Of a stretch of 64,000 nt of DNA, positions 53,792 to 62,370 are shown piece after piece (position 1 is the stretch's first letter; each line of letters begins with the position of its first letter). Where the stretch lies: the NCBI GenBank assembly GCA_963971405.1, contig OZ020489.1, forward strand, positions 8,990,001 to 9,054,000. Reading direction: 5' to 3'. The position numbers were made by a program, and so were the translations under genes. The DNA is from Psococerastis gibbosa (lineage: Eukaryota; Arthropoda; Insecta; Psocodea; Psocidae). The notes below the pieces were generated by a model. It ran no database searches. It was not told where the DNA came from and saw nothing but the letters and a program-made list of their open reading frames with translations.

Positions 53792-53995
53792 CAAGGGCGG
53801 ATCCAGCGGAAAATTTAGAGGGGGGGGGGGGGGGGGGTCACAAGTTTTTTGTAAGTTTAAAAGGCAATTTTTTTTTTTGTTGAAAAAAAATGAGTTTTAC
53901 CCTATTTTTTTTACTAGGTATCTTATATGACTTTACTACGAATTTACTCATTTGGGGGGGGGGGGGGTCATGACCCCCCTGTGGATCCGCCACTG
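53792..53995. mobile_element. hAT-like MITE, 204 bp, poly-G at both ends
   Basis: Ends CAAGGGCGGATCCAG and TGTGGATCCGCCACTG. Flanks GGTACACT (53784-53791) and AGTACACT (53996-54003) agree at 7 of 8 positions, an 8-bp duplication as in hAT. Long G-runs lie at 53820-53837 and 53954-53967, near each end. Confidence 0.78.
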
Positions 53996-54171
53996 AGTAC
54001 ACTCTTAAACAAAAATTATGATGCTTATTCACAGCAAAAATGTTCACCACAAACAAAACACATGAGCAAATGAACAATTAATAGGTAATATACAGTATAT
54101 ATTCTATCACTCTCTATTTCTTTTCTCTTAGTCTCTGGACAAGGAGAATATATTTTACCAATACATTACAT

Positions 54172-54395
54172 GGACAGGTAGCGTAGTAGTACGGACTCTG
54201 ACTTTCACCCGAAAGGTTGTTGGTTCGAGTCCCACACTGGCTACATTTTCTGGTCATGCTTTGGAGGGCATGTAAAGCAGGCGGTCCCGGGCTTTCCTAG
54301 TTGAGTGTAAGAGAGGGCTTTATAGCCCTAACTCCGCTAGGTTGGCTTAGTAATAGAAACAATAAAAAGTCCTTATTTATTTATTTATTTTATTT
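54172..54395 (+). mobile_element. SINE-A, complete copy
   Basis: tRNA-derived head: A-box-like TAGCGTAGTAGTACGG, a CTGACTTTCACCCG stretch resembling a Glu-type anticodon loop, and B box GGTTCGAGTCC. The body GGCATGTAAAGCAGGCGGTC, GTTGAGTGTAAGAGAGGGCT and CTCCGCTAGGTTGGCTTAGT follows, with tail AAAAGTCCTTATTTATTTAT. TTACAT occurs on both sides (about 54167 and 54399), a plausible short target duplication. Not a tRNA gene, since the acceptor stem does not close. Confidence 0.88.
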
Positions 54396-54678
54396 TACAT
54401 ACTGTAAAATAATACGAATAATATTTGAAATAATCATAGTAATAATAATAAAAACAACACACTAAAATTGATCCGGCACTATCTACGATTCTACGACCTG
54501 TGCGCTGTTTCATTCGGGATGTGACTTTGCACAAACAACTGAAAATGGGTGTCCAATACCGTACCCTCCACATGGGACAAACATAGCGTGCGGTAAGTAC
54601 GTATAATTCCGAAAGTACCTATACAGTAAATAAGTCAATGTTTACATTAGACCTGCGCCTAATGGAAATACGATAATA
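54396..54678. other. No recognisable feature
   Basis: Includes an (AAT)n-like stretch near 54410-54460. The 62-codon reverse frame has no motif. Confidence 0.35.
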
Positions 54679-55167
54679 CAGCCTGATCATGGTGATTATA
54701 ATACCGGGGTTAATTAAATATCATGTCACGTGGTGGGATTAATTCAATTGTTTAAAATAAATGAAAAGCTAATTTCAGAATTTTTAAATTGTGATGTTGA
54801 CAATGCTATACAGATGAACTGACGCGACGTTGCCGTAGCAAATATACGATTAGTAGCAAATATAAACCCAGAAACCCCAGAAATAAACAAGTTTTATTAT
54901 TTTGAAGTAATATATTAAGGATTATAAATAACTTAATTTGTCTAAATCTGAGGCAGTAAAAATGAAGAAACCCACCAAAAATATAGCTGAAGATAACTCA
55001 ATTGTTTAGGTTTGAATTTTTCGCGCTTAGCACTGCGACGATTACCAACATCAAAAATTACAAAAATCTGAAATTAGTTTGTCTATTATTTTAAACAATT
55101 GAATTAATCCCATCACGTGACATGGTATTAAATAAACCCCGGGATTATAATCGCCATGATCAGGCTG
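54679..55167. mobile_element. CAGCCTGATC MITE, 489 bp, long inverted ends
   Basis: Both ends pair over about 85 bp: CAGCCTGATCATGGTGATTA, TAATACCGGGGTTAATTAAA, CACGTGGTGGGATTAATTCA and ATTGTTTAAAATAA on the left, with mirrored ATCGCCATGATCAGGCTG, AATAAACCCCGGGATTATAA, TGAATTAATCCCATCACGTG and TTATTTTAAACAATTGAAT on the right. The middle has no coding frame. Same termini as the 158-bp copies. No clean target duplication is seen here. Confidence 0.88.
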
Positions 55168-55784
55168 CAGACAGAACGTATTGGAGACTTGTATGCTACA
55201 TAAAATTACCTGTCGTAATTTAATACTGAACATTCATGAGGAGAGTTTCCCTGGGAAAGTAAATCTCAAAGTCAAACAAAATTTCTCTTAGCTAAATAAA
55301 TAGCGGGCGGCTCACCGGTAATGAACGCTCAAGATACGATTAACTAGCGTACTGTCTTCTATACTGTACACTCATACCACCCCCCCCCCCCCCCCATGGC
55401 GATTCAACGATTCAATAGGGTGGTGTGTTTATATAGCTTCAGAAATCGAGAAAACCAGCGTAGCACGGAAATATAAGTTTGTAATCTCATTTAACATGTG
55501 TCGGAAACCTTTTTCAAACTCGCTTCCGATGGATTGGCCAAGCTTTGGAGTAAATAGGAAACATGGCAGAAGCAGAGCCGACTCCAGCTCTTATGTCATC
55601 CTGTTCGGGTTCTGAAGATGCCCCTCTATGTTAATTAGATAATAAGTACAGCAGTAAGTAAGGGTGCATTCAAACATGAAATAATTAATACACAATAATT
55701 GTAAGATCGCTCCAGGTAGACCTATAATAATTTTATCAATCATAAACAAAAAAAAATTTAAACAAATTAAACATACAACTAAAC
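55168..55784. other. No recognisable gene
   Basis: Unassigned; C-run at 55379-55395. Reverse frame 55591-55827 (78 aa) overlaps the Tc1 end and is not a gene. Confidence 0.35.
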
Positions 55785-56053
55785 CCAACCACATTGAAGT
55801 TCGTCCACCCATGATTTTTACGTCCAACTTTGGTTTTATTTTTTATCTAAACTAGTGGAGCTATCGAAATAATGATAACTAAAATGTAATAGCGATAGAT
55901 CGAATACTCGTAATTAGTCATTCATCAAATCATTTAAAACGTAACGCAGAAAAAAGTTGCAGGCCAAATCGTGGACTCTTGCACCCACATTGAAGTTCGT
56001 ACGATTCATTAGAAGTTATTTGGTAACGTGTCCCCAGGCTTTAATAACATCAT

Positions 56054-57060
56054 TTATTCTACTAGGCATTCTTGCGGTGTTATGGTCTCCCAGACTTCTT
56101 TAATGACCCTCTTCAACTCTTCTTCCGTGTCCGGCCTTTTCCTCTGTATCCTTTTCTTCATTGCACCCCAAACACTTTCAAAAGGTAATACATCAGGACT
56201 GCTTGCAGTCCAAGTTAAAACGGGAATGCCTTCCTCGCCGAACCATGCCCTAGCGGCCTCGGTAGTGTGACATATCGCCCCGTCCTTTTGAAATATCTAC
56301 CACCCATTTGGGAACAAATAAGGACGCAAAGATGGAATTAGGTGGTTTTTCAAGATGTCAATGTACTTTGGGCTATTCACAGTTCCATCTACAAAATGTA
56401 GAGATCCAACCCCGGCTGCACTCATGCACCTCCACAACATGACGTTGGTAGGAAACTTATCCATGTGCTTCACACACTCTTGGAAATACGCTTCATCCTT
56501 TTTTCTGACGACTTCCGTTTTTGCTTGCCAATCCAAATCTCAAATCGGGACTCATCAGACCATTCGACATTATTCCATCGCTGTTCAGTCTATTTACTGT
56601 GGTTTTTGGCCCATCGAGGGCGCTTTGCAGCCTACACCTGCGATAGCGCTGGTTTTTTCTTCGCAGAATAAACGTTGTAACTCATTTGCTTCAATGCTCT
56701 TGTGCATGATTTCACACATAGAGGCTTCCCTGTAACTTTTTTCCATCTAGCCCAGAAATTTCTTTAGTTGTTTTCCTTCTATTCTTTGAAAATAAACGTC
56801 TTAAAGCGGTTAAGTCACGATCAGCGATTTTCTTTTGAGTGCCTGACCGTTTCTTTGGCAAGGGGGACGCACTTGTTTTGAAACGGTTTATTACTGACTA
56901 GATGGTGAATCGACTCAGCAACAACTGGGAACCCATTTTTCGCTTAAACATACCTTCACAATGAAGAAGAATTATTGTTTCGAACAAATCTTCGTTCAAT
57001 GGTCTTCCTCGTCCTATCTTCACAATTTGACAATCAAAGATAGCGAATATGACAGATATT
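56054..57060 (-). pseudogene. Tc1-like transposase, DD34E, inactive
   Basis: N-terminal helix-turn-helix remains: GRGRPLNEDLFETIILLHCE near the start, then TASPLPKKRSGT-like residues and RRLFSKNRRKTTKEIS. The catalytic core follows: WSDESRFEIWIGK (first D), then VMLWRCMSAAGVGSLHFVDG with TVNSPKYIDILKNHLIPSL. Next comes FQKDGAICHTTEAARAWFG (second D) and SPDVLPFESVWGAMKKRIQR with E exactly 34 residues after the second D. The C-terminus ends TPQECLVE and TAA at 56054. It has in-frame stops (one just before IFQKDG) and at least one frameshift after IWIGKQK, so it cannot make transposase. Confidence 0.85.
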
Positions 57061-57139
57061 CTTTGGGGCTACATATTCATTCGTTTTAAAGTAGAATGAG
57101 AGTCATTTTAATGACAGTGCGTGAATTTATTCAGTATGA

Positions 57140-57281
57140 GGCGGGGTTTCCACATACGTCAATGGTCAATGAGAAATATGGTTTTGACGTGGTAGCAGAC
57201 ATTTTTAGTATGTCTTTAATGTCTGCTAAAACGTCAATTTCATATTTCTCATTGACCATTGACGTATTTGGAAACCCAGCC
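57140..57281. mobile_element. GGCG-type hairpin MITE inserted in the Tc1 element
   Basis: 142 bp. GGCGGGGTTTCCACATACGT is mirrored by ACGTATTTGGAAACCCAGCC. Core GACGTGGTAGCAGACATT and AATGTCTGCTAAAACGTC. Flanks TGA (57137-57139) and TAA (57282-57284) are one mutation from a TAA duplication. Close sister of 33341-33485. Confidence 0.88.
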
Positions 57282-57505
57282 TAAGAGAATGGACGAACTT
57301 CAATGTGGGCGCAAGAGTCCGCGATTCTGTCCATAGCTTTCTCGTCTGTTCTCTCTTAAATCTTTTTGCTCCAGTTTAATGACAGTCTTTCTATTACAAT
57401 TAAGTTTCAGTTATCATTATTTTGATAGATTCATTAGTTTAGATAAAAAATAAATCCAAAGTTGGACTTAGCGTAAAAATCTTAGGTGGTTGGGTTGTAT
57501 TAAAC

Positions 57506-58315
57506 TACACTTACACATTAATAGCATATCTCTCATAAACACATAACAGTCTAGTCCACTGTTTCAAAAAGGATTCCACTTGTTCCCGTCTTCCGCCCAT
57601 TAAAGGGAATGAAATTGATAATTTTAATATTTTACCTAGTTAGGATCGTAATGTCATACCCCAACTTGGTTAAGTCACATGCTTACGCTTGTGACATTGT
57701 GTCTATGGTAACTTTGCCACAGCTTGCTCATTATCACTTGTAGCCGGCGTAGGTTGACATCGAGGATGTATACCAGTTTGCCACCAAAATTACAGCGCAA
57801 ACAATAACAATTGTGGGAAAACCGATAGCTTGCACGGGTGCAGCTAAATTAGAATTATATCGGGGAGGGGGGGGGGGGGCATGTGAAGTGAAAAAATTAG
57901 ATTAAATCGATTGGTTTTATTTGAATTTTTTCATACATAAACATTAAAATCTTAGCTAAACATCATTGTAAAAAGCCCTTATAAATATAATTTGTTATTT
58001 AATTATTTTTTTATATATTTTTAAGATTAAAGTTTTAAGCTCGGCAGGCTATTTTTGGTAGCAGTATTATTTTTCAATTTCACTTTTAATAAATCTGTCA
58101 ATATTTACAATAGAATCCAATATAAAGATTTGAAGCTCGCAGAATATTTGGTAGTAGTATTATTTTTCTTTTTCAATTTCATTTCTTAATCTGGCTATAC
58201 TCGGAAAGTGGTAAGGCAAGATAGGTGGGGGGGGGGGGGGGTGGTGGTGAATTTGCCAGCGCTCCGTCAGCCTGTCTTCTTAGATTCCCCTTTTTTCAAC
58301 CTGTACACAAATTAT
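57506..58315. other. No gene; one dispersed-repeat block
   Basis: 57658-57795 is a diverged member of the ~410-bp repeat family (GGTTAAGTCACATGCTTACG, CTTGCTCATTATCACTTGTA, CCAGTTTGCCACCA). G-runs at 57862-57879 and 58226-58242. Otherwise AT-rich and unassigned. Confidence 0.45.
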
Positions 58316-58319
58316 GCAC

Positions 58320-58552
58320 AGACTTCGATGGCAAGGTGGTAGCGTACTTGTACATGTGCGAGTCTGTACACGCCGGAAACGTGTCCTAACTAAACACGGG
58401 TACTAACCTACAGAGGCGACTAAAGAGGAAAATCGTATACATTTATTAAATTGTTTGAATGAATGAAATGAACGAAATACGTCTTTATATTAGGCGAGCT
58501 TTAGCTACTCAACCACCAATCCTATTGTTTTATTGTTTGCATGCGATTAAAA
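58320..58552 (+). mobile_element. SINE-B interrupted near its 3' end by a LINE-3'-like piece
   Basis: GACTTCGATGGCAAGGTGGT and CTACAGAGGCGACTAAAGAG up to TATTAAATTGTTTGAATGAA. Then GAAATACGTCTTTATATTAG GCGAGCTTTAG (also seen after the LINE tail at 28194-28245), and after it TTGTTTGCATGCGATTAA, the normal SINE-B end. ATTGTTTG on both sides looks like a duplication made by the insert. Confidence 0.55.
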
Positions 58553-59432
58553 GAACCGGTCCGAGTTTACTCGAACATGCTTTCCAATTTATCAAGTAGT
58601 AGCTAGAGAAAATGAGTAATTTCATGGTAAATAATTTTCCTAAAGTTAAATTTCGGGCATCTCGGGGGGCGGGGGGGGGGGGGGGGGTTATCCACCTGAC
58701 GTCACTGGAGGTGAGGTAAATTCTAGATAGCTCAGACCAACAAATTAGCACACAGCAATAATGGCAGGGCACGCAATGTATTTGAGCGTGAATTTTCTAT
58801 CATTAAAATAAAAATAAATAAATAAACATTTTTTTCACAAAACCAAATAGTTTTTTGGGAAAGAAATCTGACCGGTTTCGTTACTCAATTTAACACCTAA
58901 AACATGCCTGAAGGCAGAAATCATCGATAGGAAGGTTTCGCAGAAAAATTATTTTTTAGTCACTTTTCATTAAAATTTAGTTATTTTTATTTTTTTACCC
59001 CCAGAAGCGAACTATTACGGAGCAAGCGACCCCCCCCCCCCCCCGCATTTTACCAACATTAATAACGACTACAATATATGTGAATTTAAAAGAAATCGTT
59101 GGAGCCGTTTTTGGGAAATAATTTTTTTTAGACGTTTTTTTGGAGTTTTTTGAGAATAAAACCCCCCCAAATTAAGTTAGCCCCAAATAAAAAAAATTGT
59201 CCCGAGGTATGATTTTGGTGAATCTACATGCCGAATTTCATCAAAATCCACTGAGTAGTTTGCCCGGAAATCAACGCGCAGACAGACAAAACGACAGACA
59301 GACAGACATTTCGTAAAAAACACTTTTTTTGGTTCCTGGGACCTTAAAACGTGTAAATCCGTTGAAATCTCGGAATGGAAAATTTTGACCGTCACAAAGC
59401 TTTCCTTATACTACGTATAAATTGGATTGCAA
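58553..59432 (+). repeat. GTCCGAG repeat, complete copy
   Basis: AAGAACCGGTCCGAGTTTAC, GTAGCTAGAGAAAATGAGTA, a G-run with one C at 58664-58687, TTATCCACCTGACGTCACTG, a second C-run at 59031-59044, a GACA tract and CTACGTATAAATTGGATTGC. Shares GTAGTAGCTAGAGAAAAT with 25498-26327, so these two are likely the same sub-lineage. Confidence 0.88.
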
Positions 59433-60539
59433 AAATATTCCTGGACTATATATATATATAAGGACGGCTCAGGGTAACAGTAGAAGCGAAAGTCCACCAA
59501 GAGCTCAGGATTGTAGGAGCAACTGCAGCCGAATCACAGAATAGCAAGGAGTGGAAGGGAACCTGCCGCATCGCTGGCCCTAACTAAGGAAATCTGGTAC
59601 AGTACAGGCACAGACCTTCATTGAGGGCATAGTGAAATGAAACCACTCCATGAAGATAGTCTGGCACCGCCACTGCTGCCCAATCTGTATCCGGCCCGCA
59701 AGATGATGGGGGAACATTGTGTAATTTTGAGTGACAAAACGAGAATGGCTGTTCAGGGGGCGAGCGGGGGGGGGGGGGGGGTGGAGAGTGTGAGTGCTGT
59801 AGTGCGGTCTGTGTTTGACAGCGGTAGCCACCTATGTTATGTTATCTTATCATCCGTTACGGAAGCTAAAATACGTCGTCTGCCAACGAACCGCAGGTAC
59901 ACACCTGAAATTTGGGAATGATGGAGGGGGATCCTAGGCATGGGACCTGTGGGTGTTGTGCAGTCGCCCCTCGAAAAAATTCTGGGTATGGCCCTGTCCA
60001 CTTCGGAATCCATGAAATTAGCTGTGCGAAGAGTAGAAAAACTGTAGAAGCATGCTGCTAGGGGTGACTCACCATCGTCGGTAAAAAAACCGCCATGTTT
60101 TTTCCTGTTCTAATGCATGGCGGAAGCCTTCAGATTCAGCTTTACATACGATGCGACGGTGAAACCAGTTCAAATTTATCAAGAACCTCTACTTTTGGTG
60201 AATTTGATTTCAACACTGGTAAACTCTTTATGTACGTATATACGATATACATTATATATATACCTATAATATATTGATATATTGTATATAGATATATATA
60301 GTATATTCTATAATCAGCAGAGATCCGGATAAAATCTAATGCGGTAAAAAATACGGCTCCATGACACTTTCTCCTTATTTCCTAAGCCAACAAATACAAC
60401 AGCCAACAGGTTAACAAAAAAAAAGCAATAACAACTTTACTACAATAGAACCAATCAAAATGAAATATAGTGAAAAATAAATTGATTATAATATATATAT
60501 AATTATAATTATAATTGATAATTGATAAATAAAACTTAC
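59433..60539. other. No confidently recognised gene
   Basis: A plus-strand stretch at 59485-59585 (ATAAESQNSKEWKGTCRIAG) faintly resembles a LINE C-terminal tail. G-run at 59767-59781. AT dinucleotide runs at 60237-60312 and 60488-60520. Confidence 0.35.
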
Positions 60540-60634
60540 CTGCTGCCTCCTTACTTTTCACAGCGGGTAAAATGTATTCCAATTTAGGCAAGAAGAAATA
60601 ATTTTGATTGTTTCTAGGTTTTTTCCGAATGTTC
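60540..60634 (-). CDS. Candidate internal exon, unknown protein
   Basis: 95 nt between a 3' splice site (CAATTTACATTGTACTAG) and a perfect 5' splice site (GGCAGCAG/GTAAGT). One base, then 31 codons without a stop (NIRKKPRNNQNYFFLPKLEY, then ILPAVKSKEAA), then one base: intron phases match on both sides. Against it: the upstream neighbour is a repeat insertion, no homology is recognised, and a competing plus-strand reading exists at 61131-61595, which continues into this region with one stop. Confidence 0.3.
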
Positions 60635-60658
60635 CTAGTACAATGTAAATTGATGATG

Positions 60659-61129
60659 TAACAGCAAAGGCTTTCACGGCCGGAGTCGCATGAAGAACCA
60701 GTAGAATCCGGGCTGATGGGCCGTTGTCTAAATTAAAGCGAACTTCCAAACGTTTCGTCAACATCTGCGGTCGACATCTTCAGTGGAACTTCGTAGACTC
60801 CTAAGATTGTGCCTCGGGGTATCAGCAGCAATTGCAGATTAATATAATTAGTCTGTTCGATTATTAAATTCTTACATGATTTGAGTTCAGAACGGTGTAA
60901 GCCAGGCCAGTTTCTATCTTTAATTTATTTATTTAAATAAGTACGAAAGGACAATCTAAATGTAAAATTTATATATATTGCAGTTGCTGCTGAGCCTCCG
61001 AGATACAATCTTAGAAGTCTACGCAGCTCCACTGAAGATGTCTACCGCTGATGTTGACGAAACGTTTGGAAATTCGCTTTAATTTCGACCACAGCCCATC
61101 AGCCCGGGTTCTACTGGTTCTTCATGTAC
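60659..61129. mobile_element. GAACCAGTAGAATC element, complete copy with 8-bp duplication
   Basis: TGATGATG lies directly on both sides (60651-60658 and 61130-61137). Two arms are inverted: ATGAAGAACCAGTAGAATCC, AACTTCCAAACGTTTCGTCA, ACATCTTCAGTGGA and AGCAGCAATTGCAG against CAGTTGCTGCTGAGC, CCACTGAAGATGTC, TGACGAAACGTTTGGAAATT and GGTTCTACTGGTTCTTCAT. A short one-sided extension (TAACAGCAAAGGCTTTCACG) is at the left end. No coding frame. The class is uncertain. Confidence 0.7.
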
Positions 61130-61130
61130 T

Positions 61131-61595
61131 GATGATGTTTTTGTCGACCTAGACAATGACCCAGACCAGCGGTCGGCAACCCACGGCCCGCTTAGTGTTT
61201 TTCGGCGGCCCGCGTAATGCAAACAAAGTCGACAAATTAAAACAGAATTATTTGAATTTTGAACTTACGCATTTAAAAAAAATAAAGCCCAGCATGTCCG
61301 AAATTGCAAATGATACACAAAGTCAAAAATAGCATTAACATTTAATTTTTGTTTAAGTTTACATTAATTATTGGAAAATATAGCCTACTTAAGAACAGAA
61401 AATGCCCACTTTTTAGAGTTTCCGCAATATGTATTTAATAAGTGCGGCCCGCAGGAAGGAACAGAATAAAAAAATTGGCCCACTGGAGGTTGGTTGCCGA
61501 CCGCTGACCTAGACCCTGGAGAACTTTCTATGACAGCCTATGCTTCACCAAATGAGATTTTTTCGCCTCCAAAGGCAGAAGAAGCCCAACCTTGA
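61131..61595 (+). pseudogene. Coding-like fragment split by a hAT MITE
   Basis: 61131-61166 reads DDVFVDLDNDPD. After the MITE and its duplicated 8 bp, 61515-61595 reads PGELSMTAYASPNEIFSPPK and AEEAQP, then TGA, in the same frame. The join is exact when one copy of the duplication is discounted, so the insertion hit a pre-existing open frame. An acidic, unstructured-looking C-terminus of an unrecognised protein, either a host gene end or an unknown transposon protein. A second repeat insertion (60659-61129) interrupts it upstream, and a TAA lies two codons before DDVF in the ancestral order, so it is probably a pseudogene or a 3' exon. Confidence 0.35.
61167..61506. mobile_element. hAT MITE, 340 bp
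   Basis: Perfect 15-bp terminal inverted repeats CAGCGGTCGGCAACC and GGTTGCCGACCGCTG. 8-bp duplication ACCCAGAC (61159-61166) and ACCTAGAC (61507-61514), 7 of 8 matching. Sub-terminal CGGCCCGC motifs at both ends. CAGNGGTCGGCAACC termini are typical of hAT non-autonomous elements (family knowledge). Internally AT-rich without a transposase. Confidence 0.92.
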
Positions 61596-61599
61596 GGAG

Positions 61600-62284
61600 C
61601 GGAAAGTAGGTACGTACATCCGGAAAAGTTCCAAATATGGAATAAGCTAACAGCCGTGTGTTCAAATCTTAAAAGAGATCGTGCTAAATTCAATTAACTA
61701 GTATAATCGGTCTTTTAACGATAAACTGATCAAAGTGGAAAGTTAGAGTCTTTAATATTTAAATAACGTCAAGATTAGATTATTTATTTACTTTGAAAGT
61801 TGTTTGATGTTTAAACATTATACGCCAAGAAAGTTCAAACGACAGAGTTAATTGATCGCTCAATAATTCCACAAGATTAAATTAGTATAATTGAGCCGAA
61901 TTGATATCTGATACGGACCTCCAGAAAGCAGCCCCTCGAGAGGTTAAATTCTTTGCAAACTATCCGGCATTACATCAAAGAAATAGGGAAAACTTTCTTC
62001 AGAATTGAGGCGAGGGATTAATAAAGTACCTATGTATTAAGGAAAATTATTGGTTTACCAATTACAATTTCCAACTCATCATATAATATTACATTATATT
62101 ACTTTACATATAAAGGAAGCCTACTTCCTCGTACATCGCTAATATATTATCAAAATCGTTAATTCTCTCAGCGATAATTTACAGTTTCATTCCCCCCTTC
62201 GGAAGACCTAGCACCAACCGAAAATAATAACTTATGTAAGGTGAATGAGGTAGATTTCTGAAAATGGCCGGAATCACATTAAGG
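61600..62284. other. No recognisable gene
   Basis: AT-rich, unassigned on both strands. Confidence 0.35.
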
Positions 62285-62300
62285 CAGTGGTTATCAACCT
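62285..62300 (+). mobile_element. Solitary hAT-like terminus
   Basis: CAGTGGTTATCAACCT matches the usual start of hAT MITEs, but no mirrored end is found downstream. Probably a truncated remnant. Confidence 0.35.
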
Positions 62301-62370
62301 ATAGCAGCTTTGGTTCTGGCTCCACCAGAACGCCGCAGTAGAATTGATTAAAATTGAAACTATTCTAGAA

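Larger units (their letters stand above)
55785..57505. mobile_element. Dead Tc1-type DNA transposon with long inverted ends
   Basis: Left part TCCAACTTTGGTTTTATTTT, TTATCTAAACTAGTGGAGC and CGAAATAATGATAACT (55826-55884) is mirrored by AGTTATCATTATTTTGATAG and ATAAATCCAAAGTTGGACTT (57410-57470). Sub-terminal ACTCTTGCACCCACATTGAA (55977) is mirrored by TTCAATGTGGGCGCAAGAGT (57299). The outermost CCCAACCAC / GTGGTTGGG also pair, but the left copy has a 17-bp insertion (a piece of the ATTGAAGTTCGT motif). Both ends are therefore long, about 200 bp. Inside is a minus-strand transposase pseudogene; a MITE sits at 57140-57281. Confidence 0.82.

Noticed and set aside
54172-54245. Possible tRNA-Glu gene
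   Set aside because: The acceptor stem does not close and a SINE body follows. Multiple copies share the full structure.
55591-55827. 78-codon reverse frame with hydrophobic segments
   Set aside because: Overlaps the end of the Tc1 element and AT-rich flank; hydrophobicity follows from T-rich codons.
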